Positions 10,258-20,529 of a DNA stretch of 64,000 nucleotides are shown in pieces. The translations under genes were made by a program, and so were the position numbers. How positions within the stretch are numbered: the first letter of the stretch is position 1; the number at the start of each line of letters is the position of its first letter. Under the pieces are notes generated by a model that did not search any database, was not told the DNA's origin, and saw only the letters and a list, made by a program, of their open reading frames with translations. Source of the DNA: Oxytricha trifallax (lineage: Eukaryota; Ciliophora; Spirotrichea; Sporadotrichida; Oxytrichidae); NCBI GenBank assembly GCA_000711775.1, contig ARYC01000581.1, positions 1 to 64,000 on the forward strand, given 5' to 3'.

Positions 10258-10395
10258 GGGACGCCAGACCCAACGGCTAAACCTTTTACTATAAATGAAG
10301 AAAGTTATTTCAAAATAAAAGCGCATGTCCCATTGACTACTTTAGGAGATTTTGTTTTTGGAGGTACTATCAAAAGAGAGGCAGTACTTGGCAGG
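10258..10395 (+). CDS. P2-type 5' block with FGG motif
   Basis: The open frame encodes KGYGTPDPTAKPFTINEESY, then KIKAHVPLTTLGDFVFGGT and IKREAVLGR, ending near a gtatgt that could be a splice donor or junction. The motif GDFVFGGTIKREAVLGR resembles GDLLFGGTLNNQPFIAKH (18725) and NFFFGGSINGQPVIGKY (39215), which suggests a repeated blade of a propeller-like extracellular domain. It may belong to P2 or to a separate remnant, because 8 kb separate it from the next block. Confidence 0.5.
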
Positions 10396-10480
10396 TATGT
10401 ATAAATAATTAAATTATTCTAACATTTAAATTTTAATTAAAATTAAATTTATCATTATAAACTAGCCAGGTCTTGATTCG

Positions 10481-10640
10481 GGTATTGACGTCCATTCCTC
10501 ACCAACGACTTCCATTCCTCACCAACGACTTCCATTCCTCACCGGTGACGTCCGTTCCTCACCGATGACGTCCATTCCTAACGGTGACGTCCAGTCCTCA
10601 CCAGTGACGTCCATTCCTCACCGATGACGTCTATTCCTCA
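10481..10640 (+). repeat. Direct tandem array, unit GACGTCCATTCCTCACCRRY
   Basis: Eight or so units of 18-20 bp with slight variation (caac, ggtg, gatg linkers; one cagtcctcac variant). The GACGTC core is itself palindromic. The array is at the left end of the 10480-12063 element. Confidence 0.9.
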
Positions 10641-11204
10641 CCATTATAATATTTTTTTTAAATTTTGATATACCTCCATAAGAATAAATATATATTTAAA
10701 TTTATTATTTACCAGATAGACTTTCAACTTCGAAATTCTTTTTACACAATCATATCAGAATATTTTAAATATGCTATTTCATGCCAGAATAAATCGAATT
10801 TTGCTAATTAGATAATTTATTAATATCAATTAAAAACCTTTTATCATTCTTTATTTTTTTTTCATTTACTATATTCATTTATTTATATTTGCTTATTTCA
10901 TCTCACCTTATCTTTTAAACCATAATCAACAACTTTGTTATATTAATAATGATAGTTCTATCATTCTACAAAATTTAGATTTATTACACCCCTCTACTCT
11001 TAGTGACTTTACTAAAAAAAATTTTGGGGGAAAGATTCTTTTCTCCAAATAAGTTTGCTGACTCATTTCTAATTAAATATGTAATATTTACCATTTAATC
11101 TTAAACACCATGAATGAACAAATTTTACTTTCTTAAACGTTCTTACACTGATATTTAGATAAATTCTAATAATAAGATAAAAAATAAAAATAATATTACA
11201 AAGT

Positions 11205-11400
11205 TTCAAATGCTAAATGAGATAATAAAAAGTTTTAAACTATAAAAGGTGTATTTTTCCAAAATTGCTTGATATAGGGGGGGAGTAGTGTTTAATAAGT
11301 TTCTTCTATAATTTTTGACAGGTAGGATATTATTTAATATTTGGTGCAGGGGTTTTGGGGACTCCTTCTCCTTAAATCTTTGTGATGATATATATGGCAA
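11205..11400. other. Interior of the 10480-12063 element
   Basis: AT-rich filler with a gggggggagtag tract near 11278 and a caggggttttggggac stretch near 11346. A short minus-strand frame exists (starting MPYISSQRFKEKESPKPLHQ) but has no support from homology, codon pattern or start context. Confidence 0.3.
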
Positions 11401-11989
11401 GTGAGATTTTTTTTATATTTTCTTTCAATTTATTCGTAAATAGATACCCATAGGAGAAAAAGTATTAATTTTTTAAATATTTTATGTTTATATTTTAATT
11501 GTAATTATAGGTATTTAATATCTATTTTTAAGATTTTAAAGAGGCAATATATTTTTTATTTAGCCTAGACTTTCATTTCAAGTTAATAATAATTGAAAGA
11601 CATTCAAGTTATATAATGAATTATAATTTTCTTATTTTAACATTAATTGATGCATATTAGAACTCTAGGACTATAAAGATTTAATTAAAAGTATTCATAA
11701 AAATTTAAATCTTTATTTTATATACAAATTATATGAGGCTCAAGCATATTAAATTGAATTAATAGGTACAAGCCCAAAAAAAGAATAAACAACAAAAGAT
11801 TCTAAATATTAAATTATGTTTTTACGAAACTTTTCGCCTTGTAAAACGTTCTTGAAAAAGTAATATGATTGCTGCTTATCATATCTATTAGGTTATAGTG
11901 TTGTCACATAGAATTATGTTTGAATATATCAATATTATGAACAATAGAGTGAATGGGAAAGTTTTAAAAAAATATTATAGTAGTGAATA

Positions 11990-12060
11990 ATAGACGTCAT
12001 CGGTGAGGAATGGACGTCGCTGGTGAGGACTGGACGTCACCGTGAGGAATGGACGTCTAT
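11990..12060 (-). repeat. Inverted copy of the GACGTCC array
   Basis: Three to four units in the opposite orientation (ggtgaggaatggacgtc). It forms the right end of the element and could pair with the left array. Confidence 0.88.
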
Positions 12061-12266
12061 ACCTCTTGATTCCATTGGCTTAATCCCAAATTTACTAATA
12101 ATGATTTACTGTTGATATGAAATGAAATCCGTAAGCGGAAATCTGATTGACCTAAAAACATTTCATTATAGTGAAAATGACTGTCTATTAATAGTAACAG
12201 TCCTGGCATCATGAGTCAATTTTTAGCTATTTAAAGCCAATGATGGCACCCACCTATTATAATTAA

Positions 12267-13071
12267 ATGAACCAACCCTAGCTTACAGGCATCAATGTTT
12301 AAGAACTCGCCTAGAAGTGCAAAAGCAAGAAAGAGCTTTACAATTTTCTAACCCAGGATTGTCGGGCTTTCCTGCCAAAGCCTGACTCAACCAACATTTA
12401 CTTCTTCAAGTCAATCATCCGAGCTAAGAAGAGGTAACCCGTTGTCATTTATTGTTAATCTCATTGTATTATATCAGAAGAGAGGACTTCAAAGTATCCA
12501 CAGGACTGCACATAGAGGGAATCACAGTCCAGGACTTCCTCGATTATGCGAGAGACATCCCCAGACTACTCAACTTTTTCCCTGATGAGAGGGACTGGGT
12601 GCATCTTGACAGGCAATGGATTTGTGATTTGCTTTACACCTTAGACACCAAAGGTGTCTCCAACATGATCCACAATGCGATGATTTAACGGAAAGAGAAG
12701 CTCGAGCTAAGCAGAGACCTCGTAGTTGAAATGAGACCCGAATTCGTCGACGCATTATCTAGGTGCCTCAATTTCAGCTGTAAGTTTACTCTTATATTGA
12801 CTTAAATGTAGCTGAGCGAGGCAAGGCTGTCAACCTGATGAACAATCCCTCTAAGAGAAAGAGGACTAGAGATGAGATTGAAGAGGTGAAAGATTACGAA
12901 ACGGCCTTGAAGTCAAACAGATAGCACTTCCTATAAGAAACTAAGAGGCTGAAGCAAGAGCATGATGATTTGGAAAGTGAAGTAGTTGACTTACACAAAA
13001 TGTAGGAGCAAGTTATTCAAGACTTTGGATCCCAGAATCTTGAAGGGCAAGTGCAGAACTTCAGGCTTTGA
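12267..13071 (+). CDS. Intact three-exon gene related to the TBE 22-kDa protein
   Basis: Exons 12267-12433, 12478-12779 and 12812-13071 give a continuous frame of 242 residues (729 bases including TGA 13069-13071). The start is the ATG in aattaaATGAACCAACCC. The N-terminal half aligns by eye with the TBE 22-kDa protein (477-1055): TNIYFFKSIIRAKKR with TKISFLRAILCEEKK, and EGITVQDFLDYARDIPRLL with PEISVTNLYDDAMNDPEAS. Both proteins end with a basic cluster (here NPSKRKRTRDEIEE) and a charged, probably coiled-coil tail (KRLKQEHDDLESEVVDLHKM). No terminal repeats or transposase flank it and it has two host-style introns, so it could be a domesticated or ancestral relative. The molecular function is unknown; a nuclear DNA-associated role is inferred. 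Confidence 0.72.
12434..12477 (+). other. Intron 1 of the 22-kDa-like gene (44 bp)
   Basis: GTAACC...ATATCAG. Removal joins FFKSIIRAKKR to REDFKVSTGLH in frame, whereas unspliced reading breaks the upstream frame. Confidence 0.75.
12780..12811 (+). other. Intron 2 of the 22-kDa-like gene (32 bp)
   Basis: GTAAGTT...AATGTAG, an ideal short ciliate intron. Splicing makes the serine codon in SRCLNFSSERGKAV and keeps the frame to the stop. Confidence 0.8.
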
Positions 13072-13189
13072 ATTCTATCGGCCTCTATTCTAATGCATTC
13101 AATGAGCACCCCTAATACTAATAGTTAGAATATAGTGAATTGTTTAATAAAATAAGCTTAATAATCATCTTCTAAAGAACCCCGCTCTA
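13072..13189. other. Short intergenic region between convergent genes
   Basis: Separates the 22-kDa-like gene (+) from the decayed SecA-like gene (-). I see no element here. Confidence 0.4.
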
Positions 13190-14921
13190 TAAGGGTTCCT
13201 ATGATCTTTATCACTTTTGAAGCTTTCCCTTTTAATTTGAAGCCATCTTCAACCAGGCTTCCAAAGTTTCTTCGATCTCTTTATACTCCTAGTAGGTATT
13301 GTTTAAAGTTCTCTCTCTCTTTAACTCCTCTTTACAAGTAAATCTCAATTTTCAATTAAGTCCTTTATCACCTCTGCTTTCTCTTAAGCCTTCTTACCCC
13401 TCTTGTTGGTCTATTTTTACGTTCCTTCCTCTACGATTTATCCTTGCCTGTCGCTCTAGTGATCTCTGCATATTGGCGCTTCACGCCGTTTTTGAAGATC
13501 TTCTCAACTTCACTGATAGGCTTATCCTTGAGCACGGGATTCTGGCTCATCTTTTCCACGATAACTTCTATGAAGGTAGGTTAATAAATCCCTAATTTAT
13601 TCTCAGGTCCTGGCTCTTCAGCCACAGCTTCAATTTTTATTTCCTCTTCAGAACTCTTCTTTGCCTCCTCAATATCATATGGATGGCTCCTATGAAAGCG
13701 TTTTCCACTTTTTCAACTATCTTCTCCACTATAGCCTTTACTTTTGGATCCTCAGGATCTTTTACTTGAATCTTGGCTGAAGGAATTTCGGGCTCCATTG
13801 CTTGTTCAATATCGTCCATATCGGAAACATCTTATTTGACTTACAAATTAAATTATACTTCATTGAACTTCTTATCTAATAGTAGATCAGCCTCTTGCTA
13901 TTCTACTATAAGAAGCTACTCTGCACTATCTTTGGAGTTGAGTCTATAAAGAACCCTCAGCCATCTGCCCTTAGTGTTAAGTCTTCCAATCCTGCCTATA
14001 ATCTGCTCCTCAGACCTTTTAGAGATGACATCTGCGATGATGAGGTAAGACCCTCCATACTTATTAATTTCATCATTGGTCTGAATATCAGTACCTTTCT
14101 CATGATCTTCATTCAGCAAGTACATGCCATATTCCTTTTTAGCATTCTTCATTAAGTATCTGCCTTCGATCATGGATTCGATGTTGGCGGCATTACCTCT
14201 ACCAAACTTGTGAAGTCGTAGGCTGATCTATATAGGCCCAGCTCTATTGTGTTGTAGTTAGTTGAAGCCACTATTAGAACTGATGAGTGACTTAGTTGTT
14301 CTATTACAATCTCTTTGATCTTAGCCAAGTAGTCATTCTAATTAGTACTCACAAGCACATCAGGGTATTGAGTCTTCTTATCTCCTTTGAGTTTATCAAG
14401 AGTGGGAAATACTATAGGTTTAGTTTGAAAAGCTAGCTTTAAACAGTTCTCTTCAGTTAAAGATAGATTGTTTCCAGAAAATCCTATCACTTTATGAGCT
14501 TGCTTAAAGTACTGAAGAAAGTTGATTATATTATCAACAGAGCCATCAAACATGATCCAGTCGTACTCATCAACAAGCACGATGCTCTCTTGCCACACAC
14601 TTATAAACTTAGCTGCCTTCATTTATTTCTTGAGTTGTGGTTACGTGAAGAAATAAATACCTGAAGTTTTGCGAAATAATTCATATTGGAGGCGAGATCC
14701 ATTGAAGTCATAACTTTTTGAAATTTATTGAGATCTCTCTGCATTAAGTGCTCATTCTTACCAAGTATGATGTCGGATTGCTTGGTTTTATGTGCTATGA
14801 GGATAGCTAAGGCAATGCAAATCAAGGTCTTACCATTACCTATACCAAAATGTATTAAATGGTTTGCTTGCAAGTTATCACAAATATAGTTAATGCACAA
14901 AATTTGAGAGCAATAAGACAA
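13190..14921 (-). pseudogene. Decaying SecA-type DEAD helicase gene
   Basis: The minus-strand reading shows a P-loop (HFGIGNGKTLICIALAILIA) and a SecA-like DEVDS variant (SIVLVDEYDWIMFDGSVDNI). Farther on come FGRGNAANIESMIEGRYLM, GTDIQTNDEINKYGGSYLI and SEEQIIGRIGRLNTKGRW, the SecA C-terminal helicase signatures (GTDI ... GG ... QxxGRxGR). One 32-bp intron (14629-14660) is in frame. The parts lie in different frames around 14190-14200, 13690 and again near 13400, and the protein lacks the N-terminal region before the P-loop. This is therefore a broken copy of the large SecA-like ATPases known in ciliates. The tail is charged and rich in Glu/Lys. A set of unrecognised introns instead of frameshifts is possible but less likely. 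Confidence 0.72.
14629..14660 (-). other. Intron in the SecA-like gene (32 bp)
   Basis: On the minus strand GTATTT...CTCAAG. Removal joins MNYFAKLQ to KQMKAAKFISVWQES in one frame, avoiding the TGA at 14619-14621. Confidence 0.7.
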
Positions 14922-15183
14922 ATGACTTAAACCTCTAAAAATGGAATTGTTATTTCGAAAATTTACAGAGAATTATATAAATTGATAAAAAGTTTGCATA
15001 AAAAGCTTTATAAATAATTGAAATAAATAATTTGACAAGGATTTATTTATTTAAAAAACCTGATTCATAATATTGAGATTAAGGTATTAGTTATGAAAAT
15101 TATTTAAGAAAGCTTATAATATTCTAATATTAATAATAAATGTTATAAATAATATTTTATCCATATACTTATTCGAATACTAA
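14922..15183. other. AT-rich spacer
   Basis: No coding or structured feature is visible between the SecA-like remnant and the large hairpin. Confidence 0.4.
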
Positions 15184-16127
15184 AATAAGGTAAAAATTTC
15201 GTTTTATAAGTCAATTAGTATATTAATAATCTGATCAACGTAATATATAATAAAGATCTCTGCTTTGCTTAACAAGTATTTAGATTAATTAGTTTAATAT
15301 TGGTAACTGTAATCGTGAATCTTTCTCTTCGCGCGATTTGTATAACACATTGTATACTGAACTCCACTAGCAATAAGCAATTTCGTGCTCTTCAGTCTGT
15401 ATTTCCGTAAGTTAGCTGACATCCACATGATTATAGTCGATTCCGTGAGATTTTATCACATCTGCGCTTATCGAGTCTCTCACTGTTGTACCACCCCCCC
15501 TGTGTATATACAGTGTATCTCTAGTAACAACCTGTAAAAAACACTTACTATTGAGTAAAATATTTTTCAAATAGGGTGATGGTAGAAATAAGAGATGATT
15601 GAAAAATCTGCTATTGTCTAGACTGAAATAAGTTTTGGTAATAATGAATTCTACTATGAGAAAATTTACTTACCAAAACTTATTTCAGTCTAGACAATAG
15701 CAGATTTTTCAATCATCTCTTATTTCTACCATCACCCTATTTGAAAAATATTTTACTCAATAGTAAGTGTTTTTTACAGGTTGTTACTAGAGATACACTG
15801 TATATACACAGGGGGGGTGGTACAACAGTGAGAGACTCGATAAGCGCAGATGTGATAAAATCTCACGGAATCGACTATAATCATGTGGATGTCAGCTAAC
15901 TTACGGAAATACAGACTGAAGAGCACGAAATTGCTTATTGCTAGTGGAGTTCAGTATACAATGTGTTATACAAATCGCGCGAAGAGAAAGATTCACGATT
16001 ACAGTTACCAATATTAAACTAATTAATCTAAATACTTGTTAAGCAAAGCAGAGATCTTTATTATATATTACGTTGATCAGATTATTAATATACTAATTGA
16101 CTTATAAAACGAAATTTTTACCTTATT
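15184..16127. repeat. Near-perfect 944-bp palindrome
   Basis: The arms 15184-15640 and 15671-16127 (about 457 bp each) are inverse copies with almost no mismatches, around a 30-bp loop. The arms are less AT-rich than their surroundings, with a cgcgcgaa stretch and a caccccccctgtgtatatacag box. High arm identity suggests recent origin or gene conversion between the arms. No protein frame or recognisable termini were found. Confidence 0.92.
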
Positions 16128-17170
16128 AAGTTATGATTATTTTATTAAATCAATCATTCATTAAAACGAACATTTTTATTGAATTATTTCCAAGGAATAA
16201 TTCAAAAGAATTCATTAATAAGTAATTTAAAAGATATTAAATTAAAAATATCTCTTAAAATAAATAAATAAAACTATAATATCTCAGTTAACTATGTTAT
16301 AAAAATAATCATAATATTAATAATAAACATATATGTTATTACAAATACATGCAATGAAATAACATTATCTTTCATAATATATATATATATATATATAAAA
16401 AGATATTGCATTTAATTAATGTTTTTATCTTATTATTATTGGAATATATTTGATTAATTATCTACATTTATATAATAGTTTGTTCTCAAGCGTTTCTAAA
16501 TTGTATTTAATATACAGATAATTTTAAATGTAAGAATTAATTTATCTCTAATTTCAAAGCGATTCAAAAGATTTTTACTTTTATAAACCTTTAAATCTCA
16601 TAAAGTATTCAATTCTTATAAATTTAAGAAAATACACGAATATAAGAGTCTTTTTTTAATTTTTAGATAAATAATTTATAATAAAATTATATTCGATTTA
16701 ATAATTTAATATATTTTCCTGGAATAATACATTTCTCCAATATTTTGGTCCTCTTTTTCGTAATAACCTAATTGAAATAAAATTAAGTCTAATGTTAATA
16801 AAACAAGATATATTTTTATTTTAATTGGAGTAAGGAGTAATACTCTTAAAATTCATTAAATAATTTGAAACATTTATAAATTAAATTATATTTAGACTTG
16901 CAGAAGGTCAAAATATTTGATAATATATAAAGATTAATTGTTTTCATTCAATTAATATATTTTAGGATATTAAAAATTCATTATATATTTAATAAAAAAT
17001 TATGATGATGATGAATAACTTAAGGTAAGGTGAATATGAAAACTAGAAATAAAGATCTCTAGTATTAAATATATAATTATTATTGTTATTATTATTGAGC
17101 GTATATATATTAGTTAGTTGTAATTAGTACTTAAGGTGACAATATATTTTCCAATTCAATGTCTTTCGAG
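16128..17170. other. AT-rich spacer with a (TA)n tract
   Basis: A (TA) microsatellite lies at about 16376-16398 and tgatgatgatg and ttattgttattatt runs near 17000-17095. There are no coding blocks. Confidence 0.45.
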
Positions 17171-17184
17171 TATTTTGTGTCCTG

Positions 17185-17400
17185 TATGTCTTTAGCTGGG
17201 GGAGTGACTTCGGCCTTTTGGACCTACATGCCTCTCATAGGGTGCTCCTGGGGGTCTTGTCCCTTGTCATCTCGTCCCACGTCCTGACTTGCCTCTTCGG
17301 ACCCCGACTCACTGGGCGCAGCCAAATCAAGGTAGTCTCTGGGGGTCATGTCCCTTGCCTGGACCGGTCAGCGTGCCAACCACCAAACCCTGACCTCTTT
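17185..17400. other. Isolated GC-rich block, possible SINE-like insertion
   Basis: About 210 bp with GC content far above anything nearby. It contains an internal repeat of the type CTGGGGGTCWTGTCCCTTG (at about 17248 and 17339). An open standard-code frame exists (starting MDLHASHRVLLGVLSLVISS) but looks like chance in a GC-rich block. I could not find target duplications or convincing pol III boxes. It may be a transposon or SINE fragment. Confidence 0.4.
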
Positions 17401-17640
17401 TATATTCTTTTGCTTCTTTTTTTTAGAGATGTTTTTTGAATTTTAGTTTTCATCTCTAAGTCTTCTGGTTCAAGTGCATATTTATAGACATCAGCTCGTC
17501 ATTTTTAGCAGTAATAACAATAATAATGTTATAAAAAATTATTATAATATTTATTTTAAAAGTGTTCAAGAAAAAAAGTAAAAAATATTTAATAATGTTT
17601 TAAAATACTGTTATTATGTATATAACTTTCTATTTATTCA

Positions 17641-17775
17641 TTATAATCTTATTTAAATTTTTAAGGGTATTTGTGTTACACACGCAAGCAATTTCCTAAA
17701 TTTTTCGGAGAGGATATTACCGAGGGAGATAGCGAAATAAATGATATCATAGAGATTAATATTATATAAGAAATG
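17641..17775 (+). CDS. Small open segment, unidentified
   Basis: The frame GYLCYTRKQFPKFFGEDITE followed by GDSEINDIIEINIIQEM ends at TGA. Its composition is more protein-like than the surrounding DNA, and it could be an MDS or exon. No homologue is recognised. Confidence 0.25.
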
Positions 17776-17829
17776 TGAAAATTAGAGCGAAAGAAAAACA
17801 ATGCAATAATTAATTCGCAATGTTATATA

Positions 17830-18585
17830 ATTATTAAACAAGAACAATACAAATCTGTGATGGTTTGAGCTCTTGAACATTTTTTAGTTTTTATGTAATA
17901 ATTCAAGTTTCTATCACAAACACAGAATTTCAATTCCTTAAGAATCTTTTCATTATCAAGTATATCTAAAACCCCATAGATCAATAAAGGCACGAGGATT
18001 AGGGTAATGACTAATTAATTTAAATATTAATAATTATTGGCTAATATTAAATATAATTATGCTAAAATCAAATTTACCCTCCTTGATTGGATTATTTATA
18101 AGGAAAATTAATCAAGCCAATAGTTTTAATAATTAGCCAAAGCATTATAATTATACGCCAATAATAATTAAATCTTAATTTGATTGTTCTTAACCCAATT
18201 CTGATGTCTTAATTGATCAATGTGGTTTTATAATGTTGAGATTGTCGAAATCTTACTGTTTGACAATGATCAAAGCATTTCTTATCAACTTAGTAAAAGT
18301 CTAATAGTGTGTAAGAGGTAACCACTCTTGCTTAATTAGTATTCTTATTGAGAAATTCCAAAGTCAGCAAAGGAATTCGAGTGATTTCTCTGACTTTTCG
18401 CGCAATTTTTGAGACTTCATATCATCACAGTAGAAAATGTTAGAAACATTCTTAGCGACATCTGAGTTTTTAAAGTGCATTTTTATTGAGTATTTTTGAG
18501 GCATGAGAAGAGGTTGATGCTTTGAGTCTGTTTAAAATTAGTTTCGATGCGGCAGTAGTTTTATCCATAATCATGTTTAAAGAAA
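17830..18585 (-). pseudogene. Minus-strand gene candidate, split or broken
   Basis: Several protein-like pieces lie on the minus strand. One starts with ATG (MIMDKTTAASKLILNRLKAS), continuing in a neighbouring frame as KNSDVAKNVSNIFYCDDMKS QKLREKSEKS. Another is ARVVTSYTLLDFYQVDKKCF with the CX3C motif CFDHC. The last is DLYGVLDILDNEKILKELKF. The pieces are separated by an AT-rich insert with an imperfect inverted repeat (18020-18165, arms with ggctaat). A single CX3C could hint at a small Tim chaperone, but the second motif is not seen, so no function is assigned. Confidence 0.35.
18018..18170. repeat. Imperfect inverted repeat in an AT-rich insert
   Basis: The arms share attattggcta.t and its complement over about 45 bp, on either side of a ctccttgattgg centre. 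It probably marks an IES inside the minus-strand candidate. Confidence 0.5.
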
Positions 18586-18724
18586 TTTAAGTAATAATTG
18601 TTACTAATGAATTATTTTTTTAAAAAAAAAACTATGATTTATTTTCCTTTCGCTCTAATTTTTATAATCAAATATAAATAATAACAAATGCTTGAAATAT
18701 AACTATATTTTTATTTATATTTTA

Positions 18725-18800
18725 GCAATAATAATGGAGATTTATTATTTGGAGGTACTCTGAACAATCAGCCTTTCATAGCAAAACATATGAATACCTT
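18725..18800 (+). CDS. P2 5' block with FGG motif
   Basis: The block encodes NNNGDLLFGGTLNNQPFIAK HM. It closely resembles the 10258 block and the P3 block at 39215 (NFFFGGSINGQPVIGKY). It probably forms one blade or strand pair of the N-terminal extracellular domain. It lies directly after an AT-rich spacer with no start codon, as expected for an internal MDS. Confidence 0.6.
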
Positions 18801-19061
18801 TAAAATTATCAATTTATATTTTACAAATACTAACTATTATGCTAGCATAAAAATAAAAAAATTAAATTATAAATTTAATTTAAATTCAATCATTTGTAAT
18901 CTATAGCCAAAATTAATTGCAATTTATTCCTTAAATTTATACTTTAATTAATTTTAACTGTCTAATATTTCAATCTGATAAGTTGGATGAAAGTATATAA
19001 AACTTCAGATGCTAAATTTAAACTTTTATCATTTTTATAATATATAAAGATAATTTTATTA

Positions 19062-19345
19062 ACACTAAATATGGAACTGCTTTATCAGTCGACTAATTAG
19101 CATATAAATCTTTAAATGGTAATGAAAAATTAATAGCAGCAATTAGAGTGATAGATGGCACTGGTTTTAAAATTAAATAATTAGATAAATTATACTGGTT
19201 GAATTATATTATAAAATATATAATATAATAAAGTTCTGGTAATCTAAATATGTTTATTGCAAGCTTCTAAAGTGATGGTTATTTTTGGGAAGGAACTATA
19301 TTTTATGGTAGCCATGGATTATTTTATTTATATAAATGTTACACC
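19062..19345 (+). CDS. P2 5' block, propeller-like domain
   Basis: The block encodes NTKYGTALSVDQLAYKSLNG, then IAAIRVIDGTGFKIKQLDKL and FQSDGYFWEGTIFYGSHGLF. The GTALSVD...IAAIRV pattern is that of beta-strand repeats. In-frame TAA/TAG codons act as Gln. The frame decays at both edges, so the block ends there. Confidence 0.6.
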
Positions 19346-20523
19346 TAATAAAGTTTGATAAATGATTGGTTTCATATATAAAATATTATTGTTGTATATA
19401 TATTTCAACTAAGAATATAAATCTAAAAATTATTTGTAAATGTTTTATTTAAATTTATAATTATATTAACTTGAATATTAAAATCAAATTAAATTGCAAG
19501 ATTTATTTTTTAAAATAAAAAAAACATTGAAAATCTAAAATTTATAAATATAACTATACCATATTTTCTGATTTTTTTTAATAGATACATTTGCTTGTCA
19601 TGAAAAATATACACACCCTTTAATTCTGATTTAATTATTCCAAAGTTAAAATTAAAAAAAAAAGATATTAGATTAATGTTGAATATAAAATAAATTCTGG
19701 CGTATAGAAAATCTCAAAAATATTTAAGAGTATAGCCATATTTCAGAAAATAAGTATATTAAGTTGTACTTTAATATTTAATTATGAAAAAATTTTGTAT
19801 TAAGAAATATCAGAAATAATATAAATATATAATTTCTAAAAATACCTTTAATCATTTATGGCGTAAAATATATTGATTAATCATAAAAGACAGTATTTAT
19901 GTTTGATTAAATAAAAGACGAAATAAACTAAAGTTTATATTAAAAAGCTTTTTTAAATATTTTCTAACTAAGTTGAACTTACATTATTAAAAAGAATAGA
20001 AATCAATAGTAATATATTAAAATATTTTTGGAAGTATTTATTTATTTAATAAAATGAAACATAAAAAATATAATTTATTCATTCAAATATCTTAAATAAT
20101 AAAAACCTCATTAAAATTTTTTTTGAAATTTAAATTGTTTTTCTAAGAAATATGAAAATAATAATTAAGATAAATAATTTTATTGATGTACAATTAGTCA
20201 ATATTTTTTTAGGATTTTAATAAGAGTTAATATGGGCTTACTATTCATAATAATTTATGGAAGATTAAAATATAAAAAATTTTATAAATTTTTTAAATAT
20301 AAAATAAATAGTTAAGCGATGTGAAAATGCTGTCCATTTAATAAAAATAATCAGCATTTCTAATATTATAAATTTTATGGATTCTATTGAAATCTCCGCA
20401 AGTAAATGAAATCGTATATGTATAAATTCAAAGAGGAGCTCATGCAAAAATATGGGAGGGGAAGTATATAGACAAAATTACATATTTTATAGTGTACCAC
20501 TAGATTATAAATTTAGTTTAATT
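19346..20523. other. AT-rich P2 spacer
   Basis: Long IES-like DNA. A standard-code minus frame at 20265-20447 is low-complexity Ile/Phe and not supported. No repeats longer than homopolymer runs are evident. Confidence 0.5.
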
Positions 20524-20529
20524 AATATG

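Larger units (their letters stand above)
10480..12063. mobile_element. 1.58-kb element with inverted GACGTCC repeat arrays and 9-bp target duplication
   Basis: The element is bounded by TCTTGATTC at 10471-10479 and again at 12064-12072. The termini are inverse: GGTATTGACGTCCATTCCTC at the left, and a right end whose complement begins GGTATAGACGTCCATTCC. Behind each end lies an array of the same ~20-bp unit. The 1.3 kb between the arrays is AT-rich with only short frames. A 9-bp duplication with repeat-filled ends would fit a Mutator-like or other DDE family, but no transposase is present, so the family is unassigned and the element is presumably non-autonomous. Confidence 0.8.

Noticed and set aside
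10481-10640. CRISPR-like repeat array
   Set aside because: Units are contiguous without unique spacers, in a eukaryotic context, and an inverted array closes the other end of the element.
12570-12755. Minus-strand frame over the 22-kDa-like gene
   Set aside because: Antisense of an exon with defined splice sites.
13299-13595. Plus-strand frames over the SecA-like gene, and 13895-14155 +
   Set aside because: They lie opposite the minus-strand SecA-like reading, which has recognisable motifs; they are shadows.
17218-17439. Protein gene in the GC-rich block
   Set aside because: Open only because GC-rich DNA has few stops; no homologue, no ciliate-type composition, and the frame continues into T-rich low-complexity DNA.
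17830-18585. Small Tim chaperone gene
   Set aside because: Only one CX3C motif is visible and the frames are broken, so the name would be unsupported.
20265-20447. Minus frames at 20265-20447, 23287-23496, 37521-37718 and 57545-57751
   Set aside because: Ile/Phe/Asn-rich translations of AT-rich spacers with no start context or homologues.
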